Shown here: positions 1 through 6,124 of the stretch, in pieces
Layout: each line of letters opens with the position of its first letter
How positions within the stretch are numbered: position 1 is the stretch's first letter
Source of the DNA: an uncultured Propionibacterium sp.
GTDB lineage: Bacteria > Actinomycetota > Actinomycetes > Propionibacteriales > Propionibacteriaceae
NCBI GenBank assembly: GCA_938036835.1
Contig: CALHWB010000065.1
Coordinates: 1 to 8,376 of the forward strand
DNA length: 8,376 nt
Direction: 5' to 3'
Notes under the pieces: generated by a model
What the model was told of the DNA's origin: nothing
Database searches by the model: none
What the model saw: only the letters and a program-made list of their open reading frames with translations
Translations under genes and position numbers: made by a program

Positions 1-3
1 GGG

Positions 4-1155
4 TCATTCGCCGCCCCGGGCCGGCGTCCCCGGCCCGGCACGCCGGCTGCGTCCCACCAGCTGGCCGGCCCGGTCGATGCACACCACGTCCACCGCCACC
101 GGGGCGCCGGCCAGCACCTCCAGCGCAAAATCGCGGGCCGCCTGGGCGATCTTGTCCCCAAGGGGGACTCCGGCGGCGGCGCAGGTCTCGATGGCGGCCA
201 GCGCGGTGGTCGATCCGGCCACCCGGGCAGCCACCTCGGCAGTCGCCCCGGCTTGTTCGGCCAGCCTGGTCAGAAAGCCCACATCGACCCGGGAACGCGC
301 CGAATGCAGATCCAGGTGGCCGTCGGCCAGCTTGGCTAGCTTGCCGACCCCGCCGCAGATCGTCAGCCGCGCCAGCGGCTGCCTGCGCAGATACTTCAGC
401 ACCGCCCCGGCGAAATCGCCCATATCCAGCAGGGCGGTCTCGGGCAGGCCATACAGTTCACGGGCCACCCGTTCGGAGGTCGAACCGGTGCACCCGGCGA
501 CGTGGTCGTGCCCCAGCGCCCGGGCAACATCCACCCCGCGCCGGATGGAGTCGATCCAGGCCGAGCAGGAATAGGGCACCACCACCCCGGTGGTGCCCAG
601 CACCGACAGGCCCCCAACTATGCCGAGCCGTGGATTCAGCGTCCGCTGGGCGAGCTTCGCCCCCGCGGCGATCGATACCTGCACCACCACATCCGGGTCC
701 GGATCGGTGGCGGCCAGGCCGGCCACCCGGCGCAGATTGGCCACGATCATGGCTCGTGGCCCTGGATTGATGGCCGGCTCACCGGGCGGCAGCGGCAGCC
801 CGGGCAGGGTCACGGTGCCGACCCCCTCGCCCGCCACGAAACGCACGCCCCCGCCGGGCGGCCCGGGCCACACCGCGGCGTGCACCACCGCGCCATGGGT
901 GACATCCGGATCGTCGCCGGAATCCTTGGTGATCGCCGCGGCCGCCCGGCCGCCGGCCAGCTCGTGGCTGGTCAGGGCGAAGCTGGGCTGCCGGTTCTGG
1001 GGCAACAGCACGATCACCGGATCGGGAAACTCGCCCTGCAACAGGGCGGTGTAAGCGGCGGTGGCCCCGGCCGTCGCGCAGGCTCCGGTCGTCCACCCGG
1101 GACGCAACCCCGAGGACGTCAACTGCCCTCGCCGCCCGCCACCTAGCTCAGCCAT
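4..1155 (-). CDS. cbiD: CbiD, cobalt-precorrin-5B C1-methyltransferase
   Basis: Complete 383-residue protein of the CbiD family, which methylates C1 of the ring after loss of the two-carbon fragment, in the cobalt-early branch of corrin synthesis; it acts in the cytoplasm with S-adenosylmethionine. Visible family blocks are LRPGWTTGACATAGATAA at about 17-34, ITKDSGDDPDVTHGA at 75-89, GEGVGTVTLPGL at 109-120, GIVGGLSVLGTTGVVVP at 178-194, MGDFAG at 245-250 and ICGGVGKLAKLADG at 267-279. Length is normal for the family. The ATG at 1155 is preceded by a modest purine-rich GAGGCGGG; an internal start nearer residue 17 is possible but would trim the conserved N-terminus closely. It lies 11 bp downstream of the cbiC stop and is probably cotranscribed with it. 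The last ~20 residues are Arg/Gly/Pro-rich and look like a variable tail. Presence of CbiD is the best sign here for the cobalt-early route, since the aerobic route uses the unrelated CobF for this step. Confidence 0.96.
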   Translation of the reverse strand: MAELGGGRRGQLTSSGLRPGWTTGACATAGATAAYTALLQGEFPDPVIVLLPQNRQPSFALTSHELAGGRAAAAITKDSGDDPDVTHGAVVHAAVWPGPPGGGVRFVAGEGVGTVTLPGLPLPPGEPAINPGPRAMIVANLRRVAGLAATDPDPDVVVQVSIAAGAKLAQRTLNPRLGIVGGLSVLGTTGVVVPYSCSAWIDSIRRGVDVARALGHDHVAGCTGSTSERVARELYGLPETALLDMGDFAGAVLKYLRRQPLARLTICGGVGKLAKLADGHLDLHSARSRVDVGFLTRLAEQAGATAEVAARVAGSTTALAAIETCAAAGVPLGDKIAQAARDFALEVLAGAPVAVDVVCIDRAGQLVGRSRRAGPGTPARGGE

Positions 1156-1166
1156 CCCGGCCCGCC

Positions 1167-1826
1167 TCAGGACTTGACCTGGTTGGTCAGTTCGTCCGTG
1201 CTGGCGATGGCGTTGACCGCCGCCACCGTGATCGCCGAGCCGCCGCGCCGGCCCCGCAACACCAGGTATTCCAGGCCAAAGGGATTGTCGATCAGGGCCT
1301 GCTTCGATTCGGCTGCGCCTACGAAGCCGACCGGGATACCGATCACCCCGGCCGGTTTCGCCCCGGTATCGCGCACCACCTCAAGCAGCCTGAACAGCGC
1401 GGTGGGCGCGTTGCCGATCGCCACCACGGAGCCGGCCAGCCGCTCAAGCCACAGGTCGACCGCGGCCGCGGTCTTGGTGGTGCCCAGCCTGCCGGCCAGT
1501 TCGACGAGCCGGGGGTCGCCGAGCCGGCAGACGATCTCGTTGCCGCGGGGCAGCCGGGAACGGATGATCCCGGTGGCCACCATGGTCGAGTCGCAGAAGA
1601 TGGGGGCGCCGGCCCACAATGCGTCCCGGCAGGCCTTGACCACGCCGGGGGTGAAAGCAATGCCGGCAGGCAGGTCGGTTTGGGCGGCCGCATGGATCAT
1701 CCGGACGACCACCGCCGAGACGTCGTCGGGGAACCTAGACAGGTCGGCTTCCCGCCGGATCGTGGCAAACGATTCGGCGTAGATCTGCGCGGCATCGGTC
1801 AAATACTCGTAGCTGACCTGTGGCAA
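1167..1826 (-). CDS. cbiC: CbiC, cobalt-precorrin-8 methylmutase
   Basis: About 219 residues, normal for the CbiC/CobH family, which moves the C11 methyl group to C12 and so converts (cobalt-)precorrin-8 to (hydrogeno- or cob-)yrinic acid. The N-terminal block YLTDAAQIYAESFATIRREADL (about residues 8-29) is characteristic, and His45 in RMIHAAAQTDL corresponds to the family's active-site histidine. CDSTMVATGI and GIPVGFVGAAESK are further conserved segments. I place the start at TTG 1826, 5 nt after AAAGGGG. This gives a short leader before the conserved block. An in-frame ATG at 1850 (227 residues) is an alternative but has no ribosome-binding site. An ATG at 1940 would put the N-terminus across the antisense of the riboswitch and is unlikely. 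It is the first gene of the cbiC-cbiD pair and is divergent from cbiMNQO. Function is confident; the start is less so. Confidence 0.94.
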   Translation of the reverse strand: MPQVSYEYLTDAAQIYAESFATIRREADLSRFPDDVSAVVVRMIHAAAQTDLPAGIAFTPGVVKACRDALWAGAPIFCDSTMVATGIIRSRLPRGNEIVCRLGDPRLVELAGRLGTTKTAAAVDLWLERLAGSVVAIGNAPTALFRLLEVVRDTGAKPAGVIGIPVGFVGAAESKQALIDNPFGLEYLVLRGRRGGSAITVAAVNAIASTDELTNQVKS

Positions 1827-1831
1827 GAGGA

Positions 1832-1838
1832 CCCCTTT
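1832..1838 (-). promoter_or_regulatory. Ribosome-binding site deciding the cbiC start
   Basis: Read on the minus strand, AAAGGGG lies 5 nt upstream of the in-frame TTG at 1826. It is the only purine-rich block suitably placed for any cbiC start candidate; the ATG at 1850 follows CCCATTGGC, with no such block. This favours the TTG start. It remains an inference because some genes in this window seem to lack Shine-Dalgarno sequences altogether. Confidence 0.45.
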
Positions 1839-1867
1839 CGACCAAGTCATGCCAATGGGTCTACACT
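1838..1867 (+). promoter_or_regulatory. Candidate promoter for the riboswitch-cbiMNQO transcript
   Basis: TACACT at 1862-1867 resembles a -10 element, and TCGACC at 1838-1843 is a weak -35 match 18 bp upstream. Transcription would then start near 1874, just before the first base of the riboswitch P1 helix at 1876, which is what makes this candidate attractive. The site lies inside or just upstream of the divergent cbiC start. The individual hexamer matches are modest. Confidence 0.35.
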
Positions 1868-1875
1868 GACACATG

Positions 1876-1972
1876 CTGCCAGAACTGAGGAAGCCGGGAA
1901 GAGCCGGCACGGTCGCGCCACTGTGAACCACCCAGAACATCTGGGTTCGGGAGTCAGGAACTCAACTGGCGG
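1876..1972 (+). ncRNA. Cobalamin riboswitch upstream of cbiM
   Basis: This is a B12-sensing aptamer in the leader of cbiMNQO. The core GCGCCACTGTGA at 1915-1926 carries the conserved B12-box GCCACTG. It is preceded by GAGGAAGCCGG, as in actinobacterial cobalamin riboswitches. Pairings I can draw are: P1, CTGCCAG 1876-1882 with CTGGCGG 1966-1972 (one G-U); P2, TGAG 1886-1889 with CTCA 1961-1964; a hairpin GCCGG 1893-1897 with CCGGC 1904-1908; and a hairpin CCCAGA 1931-1936 with TCTGGG 1940-1945, extensible by GAA/TTC. AGTCAGGAAC at 1952-1961 matches the conserved 3' element. By family knowledge, bound adenosylcobalamin lowers expression of the downstream cobalt transporter. Only 39 nt separate P1 from the cbiM ATG and no hairpin followed by a U tract is seen, so control of translation initiation is more likely than termination. 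I could not find a strong anti-Shine-Dalgarno helix by eye. Confidence 0.9.
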
Positions 1973-2011
1973 CCTCTGTATTGGGACGCGTCATCTCACA
2001 AGGAGAGAACG

Positions 2012-2695
2012 ATGCATATAGCCGAAGGCTTCCTTCCGGTCGCGCACTGCGTGGCCTGGTATGCAATTTCAGCCCCGTTCGTCGTCCAGGGCGGCCGGGC
2101 GGTGATCAAAGAAGCCAGTCAGGGCACCGAGAACAAGATGCTGTTGGCGGCCGCCGGTGCCTTCACCTTCGTCCTGTCGGCCATCAAACTGCCCTCGGTG
2201 ACCGGCAGCTCCTCGCACCCGACCGGCACCGGAGTGGGCGCGATCCTGTTCCGGCCACCGGTGATGGCCTTCCTCGGCACGATAGTGCTGATCTTCCAGG
2301 CGCTGCTGCTGGCCCACGGCGGCATCACCACCCTGGGAGCCAATGTCTTTTCGATGGCGATCGCCGGGCCATGGGCTGGCTACGGCATCTACAAGCTGCT
2401 GCGCCGCTTCGGCAGTTCGGTGGCGATCTTCGGCGCCATGGTGGCCGCCGATCTGATCACCTATTGCGTCACCTCCGTGCAGCTGGCCCTGGCCCACCCC
2501 GATCCGGTCAGCGGTTTCGGTGGGGCAGCGACCAAGTTCCTGGGCGTGTTCGCCATCACCCAGATCCCGCTCGCGCTAGCCGAGGGCTTCCTGGGCGTGC
2601 TGCTGTTCAGTTTCCTGGCGCAGGTCGTGCGTCCCGAACTGGAACGGCGCGGCATCCTGCCGGCCAGCCCGGCGAAGGAGACCGTCGATGCGTGA
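2012..2695 (+). CDS. cbiM: CbiM, substrate-binding membrane subunit of the ECF cobalt transporter
   Basis: A 227-residue integral membrane protein. With CbiN it forms the cobalt-specific unit of the CbiMNQO importer. The extreme N-terminus MHIAEGFLP is the family signature; the N-terminal Met-His end contributes to the Co2+ site in characterised homologues. GSSSHPTGTG at 65-74 (His69) and AHGGITTLGANVFSM at 101-115 (His102) are the other metal-site regions, and QIPLALAEG at 184-192 is conserved. Several hydrophobic segments fill the rest (about 10-25, 45-60, 80-101, 111-130, 136-160 and 175-204). The start is certain: AAGGAGAG at 2000-2007 precedes the ATG by 4 nt, and the MHI end must be at the N-terminus to function. 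It is the first gene after the riboswitch, and its stop overlaps the cbiN start by 8 bp, so the genes are probably translationally coupled. Confidence 0.97.
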   Translation: MHIAEGFLPVAHCVAWYAISAPFVVQGGRAVIKEASQGTENKMLLAAAGAFTFVLSAIKLPSVTGSSSHPTGTGVGAILFRPPVMAFLGTIVLIFQALLLAHGGITTLGANVFSMAIAGPWAGYGIYKLLRRFGSSVAIFGAMVAADLITYCVTSVQLALAHPDPVSGFGGAATKFLGVFAITQIPLALAEGFLGVLLFSFLAQVVRPELERRGILPASPAKETVDA

Positions 2696-3080
2696 ACCCA
2701 GGCCCTGGCTCAACTGGCTGCTGGTCGCGGCCATCGTCGCCATCTTCGTGATCAGCTTCGTGGTGGCCCCCAAACCCAGCGGGGACGATGCCGAAGCCTT
2801 CAGCGGCACCGATTCGGTGGTCACCGAAACCTTGCAGGAGGAAGGCACCGAGCCCTGGTTCAAACCGATCTTCGAACCCGGATCGGGTGAGATCGAGTCC
2901 GGCCTGTTCGCCCTGCAGGCGGCGCTGGGGGCCGGCGTGCTGGGCTTTGCGCTCGGCAACCTGCGGGGTCGTTCCGCCGAGCGGGTCAGGCAGGCCGGCG
3001 GCTCCGCGGCGCAGGCCGGGCCCGCGACCGGGACGACCGAGGCCGAAGGCACGATGAAGGCCGAGCCCGACCGCGGCTGA
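2688..3080 (+). CDS. cbiN: CbiN, small membrane subunit of the cobalt transporter
   Basis: A 130-residue protein with two membrane segments, at about 9-27 and 71-90, joined by an acidic loop facing outward by family topology. The conserved CbiN stretch runs from WFKPIFEPGSGEIES (57-71) into GLFALQAALGAG (72-83). CbiN is the accessory subunit that CbiM needs for cobalt loading; it interacts with the CbiM N-terminal region. The ATG overlaps the cbiM stop (ATGCGTGA), with GAAGGAG at 2674-2680 as ribosome-binding site inside cbiM. After the second membrane segment there is a tail of about 40 residues (91-130), rich in Ala, Gly, Thr and charged residues, that I do not associate with typical CbiN proteins of about 90-110 residues. 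This tail would be cytoplasmic and probably disordered. Confidence 0.94.
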   Translation: MREPRPWLNWLLVAAIVAIFVISFVVAPKPSGDDAEAFSGTDSVVTETLQEEGTEPWFKPIFEPGSGEIESGLFALQAALGAGVLGFALGNLRGRSAERVRQAGGSAAQAGPATGTTEAEGTMKAEPDRG

Positions 3081-3102
3081 GCGGCCCCAAACACGCTTGC
3101 CG

Positions 3103-3888
3103 ATGATCGCGCTGGATGATGCCGCATGGGGTGCTCCCTGGCGGCGGATACGAGTCGGTGAAAAGCTGCTGCTTGCCGGCGGGCTGATCCTGACCGCATT
3201 GATCGCGCCGCCCTGGCCGGCGGCTCCGCTGGTGGCGGTGGCCGCGATCGCGCTGAACCTCGGCCCCGCCCGGATCCCCGCCCGGATCTGGGCGGTCGGG
3301 GCCGTAACGCCGCTGGGTTTCTGCACCATCGGCGCGCTCTCGGTGGCGGTCAGGTTCGGTGCCGCCGCCCCGGACGCTTGGTTCCGGCTGGGACCGCTGT
3401 CCATGGACGCCACCTCGGCGGTCACCGGCGCCCAGCTGTTTGCCCGCTCGGTGGCCGGGACGCTGGCGGTGCTGCTGCTGGCCACCACCACGCCGATGGC
3501 CGATCTGCTCGGCTGGGCCCGGAACCTGGGGGTGCCCGGGCCATTGATCGAGGTGGCCTCGCTGACCTATCGGCTGCTGTTCGTGCTGCTCGGTGTCGCC
3601 ACCCGGATGCGGGCCGCCCAGCTCGCCCGCCTGGGGGACGCCCCGGGCGGCGGCTGGGCCGGGCTGGTGCGCCGCTGGCGGGCGGTGGGCAACGCCGCCG
3701 GCTCGCTGCTGGTGCGCTCCTGGGATCAGGCCGCCCGGCTGACCGATGGCCTGGCGGCCCGCGGCATCGAGGGCGACATGCTGCTGCTGCCCGTCCGGCG
3801 GGCGGCGAATTGGCGGTTCCTGTCGGGTGCCGCGGGACTGATCGCCGGCATCTGGCTGGTGGTGGCGGTGATGGCGGTGCCGGGATGA
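3103..3888 (+). CDS. cbiQ: CbiQ, transmembrane coupling (T) subunit of the ECF cobalt transporter
   Basis: A 261-residue polytopic membrane protein linking the CbiO ATPase to CbiM. The N-terminal LDDAAWGAPWRRIRVGEKLLL (4-24) matches the usual CbiQ entry segment, followed by hydrophobic segments at about 22-55, 62-84, 106-130, 150-168 and 237-258. Two cytoplasmic coupling motifs are expected. The second is clear as GLAARG (216-221); the first reads AAQLARLG (171-178), with Leu after Ala-Arg rather than the usual Gly. I chose ATG 3103; an in-frame TTG at 3097 would add two residues. Neither start has a recognisable ribosome-binding site, and the gene begins 22 bp after the cbiN stop, so coupled reinitiation is possible. 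Its stop overlaps the cbiO start in an ATGA arrangement. Confidence 0.93.
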   Translation: MIALDDAAWGAPWRRIRVGEKLLLAGGLILTALIAPPWPAAPLVAVAAIALNLGPARIPARIWAVGAVTPLGFCTIGALSVAVRFGAAAPDAWFRLGPLSMDATSAVTGAQLFARSVAGTLAVLLLATTTPMADLLGWARNLGVPGPLIEVASLTYRLLFVLLGVATRMRAAQLARLGDAPGGGWAGLVRRWRAVGNAAGSLLVRSWDQAARLTDGLAARGIEGDMLLLPVRRAANWRFLSGAAGLIAGIWLVVAVMAVPG

Positions 3889-4682
3889 AGCTGCGAGCGG
3901 TGGATCTGGTGGCGGCCTATCCGGGTGCCGAACCGGTGCTCAACCAGGCAAGTGTGACCTTGCCGGCCGGGGCCCGGTTGGCGGTGCTGGGTGCCAACGG
4001 CTCGGGTAAGACCACCATGCTGCGCTGTCTGTCCGGTGCGCACCGGCCGGCCGCCGGCCGGGTCTTGCTGGACGATCGTCCGCTGGGCTACGGCAAGGCG
4101 GCGCTGCGGGCGCACCGGCGGCGCGTCCAGCTGGTATTGCAGGACCCGGACGATCAGTTGTTCTCGGCCGATGTCAGCCAGGATGTGGCCTTCGGGCCGC
4201 TGAACCTCGGATTGCCCGAGCGACAGGTCCGGGAGCGGGTTGCCGGGGCGCTGGAACTGCTGGGCATCACCCACCTGGCAGGCCGCGCCACCCATCAGCT
4301 GTCCTATGGGGAACGCAAACGCGTGACGATCGCGGGAGCCATCGCGATGGAACCCGCGGTGCTGCTGCTGGACGAGCCGACCGCCGGGCTGGATCCCGCC
4401 GGGGTGGCCGGCTTCCTGGTCACCCTCGGCCGGCTCGCCGAACGCGGTACCGCCATCGCGCTGGCCACCCACGACGTCGATTTCGCGCTGGCCTGGGCCG
4501 ATGAGGTGGCGGTGGTCGCCGACGGCCGGATCCGGCAGGGCGCCCTGGTCGAACTGCTCGCCGACGCCGCCCTGCTGGAGCGGGCCCATCTGCGTCCGCC
4601 GTGGCCGCTGGAACTGGCCACTCGGCTGGGGTTGGCCGCCCGGCCGCGCACCATGGACGAGATGCTGGCCGCCCTCGGCTGA
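3885..4682 (+). CDS. cbiO: CbiO, ATP-binding subunit of the ECF cobalt transporter
   Basis: A 265-residue ABC ATPase that powers cobalt import at the inner face of the membrane. All nucleotide-binding elements are present: Walker A GANGSGKT (36-43), Q-loop LVLQDPDDQLF (83-93), signature LSYGERKRV (139-147), Walker B VLLLDEP (159-165, catalytic Glu164) followed by the D-loop TAGLDP (166-171), and switch His196 in ATHD. The DPDDQLF sequence after the Q-loop is typical of ECF-type ATPases. The ATG at 3885 overlaps the cbiQ TGA by 4 bp (ATGA), indicating translational coupling, and gives a family-sized protein. The same frame is open upstream to 3378 within cbiQ, but that part is not coding. This is the last gene of the transporter operon; a convergent gene follows after a 79 bp gap. 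Confidence 0.96.
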   Translation: MKLRAVDLVAAYPGAEPVLNQASVTLPAGARLAVLGANGSGKTTMLRCLSGAHRPAAGRVLLDDRPLGYGKAALRAHRRRVQLVLQDPDDQLFSADVSQDVAFGPLNLGLPERQVRERVAGALELLGITHLAGRATHQLSYGERKRVTIAGAIAMEPAVLLLDEPTAGLDPAGVAGFLVTLGRLAERGTAIALATHDVDFALAWADEVAVVADGRIRQGALVELLADAALLERAHLRPPWPLELATRLGLAARPRTMDEMLAALG

Positions 4683-4693
4683 CCCGCCAGGCC

Positions 4694-4708
4694 GGCCGGC
4701 TTCCGGCC
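4694..4708. terminator. GC-rich hairpin between convergent cbiO and cbiT
   Basis: GGCCGG (4694-4699) and CCGGCC (4703-4708) form a perfect 6 bp all-GC stem with a 3 nt loop, starting 12 bp after the cbiO stop and in the gap before the convergent cbiT stop. No T tract follows on either strand, so it is not a canonical intrinsic terminator. U-poor hairpins between convergent genes are common in high-GC actinobacteria and might work in both directions. The base composition makes chance hairpins frequent. Confidence 0.3.
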
Positions 4709-4761
4709 CCATCGGCCCGGGACCGGCCCGCAACGGGACGGCTCCGGCCAGCCCGCAGGCG

Positions 4762-5349
4762 TCACCGTTTCCGGCAGGCCCACTGGGTGACCGGGCGGGC
4801 CGGCACCCAACCCAGGAAGCGCCCCAGGGGTTCGGCGGTCTCGGCCATCAGCCGGGTCAACGACCCCCCGTGGGTGCGACAGTAGCCGGCCAGCAGCGCC
4901 TCGGTCTCCAAGGTGACCCCATGGGCGACGATCCGGCCGCCCGTCCCGAGCGCTGCCCAACAGGCACCCAGCACCCCATCGCTCACCCCACCGCCGATGA
5001 ATACCGCGTCCGGGGCCGGCAGCCCGGGCAGTATCTCGGCGGCTTCACCCAACAGCACCTCCACTCGGCCCGGCGCCAGCCGGGCGGCGTTGCGCCGGGC
5101 GCGTTCGGCGCGTTCGGGGTTGCGTTCCACCCCGATCGCCCGGGCGCCGGGTGCGGCCCGGCACCATTCGATGGCCATCGCCCCCGAGCCGGTGCCGACA
5201 TCCCAGAGCAGCTGGCCTTCGATGGGCCGCAGCAGCGCGAAGGCGCTGGCACGTTGCTGTCTTTTGGTGATCAGGCCATCATGTTCGAAGCACTCGTCTG
5301 GTAAGCCGGGAGTGCCGCCCAGGGCTGCGGGATCGATCGACTCGCTCAC
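4762..5349 (-). CDS. cbiT: CbiT, cobalt-precorrin-6B C15-methyltransferase (decarboxylating)
   Basis: A 195-residue S-adenosylmethionine-dependent methyltransferase that methylates C15 and removes the C12 acetate carboxyl group. GLPDECFEHDGLITKR (15-30) is the characteristic entry segment shared by CbiT and the C-terminal half of fused CobL enzymes. The SAM-binding motif is LLWDVGTGSG (47-56), with acidic Glu75 in GVERNP after the second strand. FIGGG (117-121) and GGRIVAHGVTLET (137-149) follow. The frame is open far upstream beneath cobA and cobK, but only the last 195 residues resemble a protein. I start at GTG 5349, the last start before the conserved block that clears the divergent cobA gene. 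No Shine-Dalgarno sequence precedes it, so it may be leaderless. CbiE, often fused or adjacent as CbiET/CobL for C5 methylation, is absent here and must be separate. Confidence 0.93.
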   Translation of the reverse strand: MSESIDPAALGGTPGLPDECFEHDGLITKRQQRASAFALLRPIEGQLLWDVGTGSGAMAIEWCRAAPGARAIGVERNPERAERARRNAARLAPGRVEVLLGEAAEILPGLPAPDAVFIGGGVSDGVLGACWAALGTGGRIVAHGVTLETEALLAGYCRTHGGSLTRLMAETAEPLGRFLGWVPARPVTQWACRKR

Positions 5350-5356
5350 CTGTGCG

Positions 5357-5362
5357 AGGCTA
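5357..5362 (-). promoter_or_regulatory. Candidate -10 element for a leaderless cbiT transcript
   Basis: On the minus strand TAGCCT fits the actinobacterial TANNNT pattern. The GTG start at 5349 follows 7 nt after it, so transcription would begin at or one base before the start codon. This would account for the missing ribosome-binding site. No convincing -35 hexamer is seen, and a six-base match in a 34 bp gap is weak by itself. Confidence 0.3.
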
Positions 5363-5383
5363 CCGGAGTGAACGGAGGAAGCG

Positions 5384-6124
5384 ATGGCTGATGTGCTGCC
5401 CGGCACCGTCGTGCTGGTCGGGGGTGGCCCGGGTGACCCGGATCTGATCACGGTGGCCGGATTGCGGGCGATCCGGCAGGCCGAAGTCATCGTCCACGAC
5501 CGGCTGGCGCCGGCGGCCCTGCTGGACGAGGCCCCGGCAGCCGCCGAGCGGATAGCCGTCGGCAAGATCCCGCGCGGGCCGCAGACCTCCCAGGGCGACA
5601 TCAACGCATTGCTGGTCGATCGGGCCCGGGCCGGCAAGCGGGTGGTGCGGTTGAAGGGCGGCGACAGTTTCCTGTTCGGCCGGGGCGGCGAAGAGATGCT
5701 GTGCTGCACGGCGGCCGGGATCCCGGTGCACGTGATCCCCGGGGTCACCTCGGCGTTGGCGGCCCCCGGCCTGGCCGGGATCCCGGTGACCCATCGTGGC
5801 CTGTCCCAGGGGGTGACGGTGGTCAGTGGGCACGTGCCGCCGGCCGATCCGCGCAGCGGGGTCGACTGGGGCGCGTTGGCGGCGTCCCGGACCACCCTGG
5901 TGGTGCTGATGGGGGTGAAGTATCTGCCCGAGATCGTGGCTGCCCTACAGGCCGGGGGGCTGCCGGCCGGCACCGCGGCCGCGATCGTCGAGGCGGCGGC
6001 CAGCCCGCGGATGCGGGTACTGCGCGCCACCCTGGGCGAGATCGCCGCGGCCGGCGCCGATGCCGGCGTCGCACCGCCGGCGATCACCGTCATCGGTGAG
6101 GTGGCGGGTCTTGACCTTGGCTGA
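5384..6124 (+). CDS. cobA: CobA, uroporphyrinogen-III C-methyltransferase (SUMT)
   Basis: A 246-residue tetrapyrrole methyltransferase that adds methyl groups at C2 and C7 of uroporphyrinogen III to give precorrin-2, the branch point leading to corrins and sirohaem. Conserved segments are LVGGGPGDPDLIT (11-23, SAM-binding loop), VHDRL (37-41), VGK (59-61), LKGGDSFLFGRGGEE (90-104), and VIPGVTSALAAPGLAGIPVTHRG (117-139). Length and absence of other domains indicate a stand-alone CobA rather than a CysG or HemD fusion. GGAGGAA at 5374-5380 is the strongest ribosome-binding site in the window and fixes the ATG. The start is 34 bp from the divergent cbiT start, and the 3' end overlaps convergent cobK by 35 bp. 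It therefore seems to be transcribed as a single gene, or at least not in a tight operon; no riboswitch is visible in its 34 bp leader space. Confidence 0.96.
   Translation: MADVLPGTVVLVGGGPGDPDLITVAGLRAIRQAEVIVHDRLAPAALLDEAPAAAERIAVGKIPRGPQTSQGDINALLVDRARAGKRVVRLKGGDSFLFGRGGEEMLCCTAAGIPVHVIPGVTSALAAPGLAGIPVTHRGLSQGVTVVSGHVPPADPRSGVDWGALAASRTTLVVLMGVKYLPEIVAALQAGGLPAGTAAAIVEAAASPRMRVLRATLGEIAAAGADAGVAPPAITVIGEVAGLDLG

Noticed and set aside
1827..1940. Longer cbiC starting at ATG 1940
   Set aside because: The extra 38 residues are the antisense translation of the riboswitch and resemble no CbiC N-terminus.
1981..2751. Plus-strand open frame of 256 codons overlapping cbiM
   Set aside because: It is a frame-shifted shadow of cbiM with Arg/Gly-rich composition; cbiM has the ribosome-binding site and family motifs.
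2576..3491. Minus-strand open frames opposite cbiN and cbiQ
   Set aside because: Ser/Ala/Gly/Arg-rich products with no motif, opposite clear coding genes.
3378..3884. Upstream extension of the cbiO frame
   Set aside because: It overlaps cbiQ in another frame with Gly/Arg/Ala-rich sequence; the ABC domain begins properly at ATG 3885 with an ATGA overlap.
4683..4761. Possible small RNA or extra gene in the cbiO-cbiT gap
   Set aside because: Only 79 bp of GC-rich sequence with one short hairpin; no promoter-like element or open frame with a ribosome-binding site was seen.
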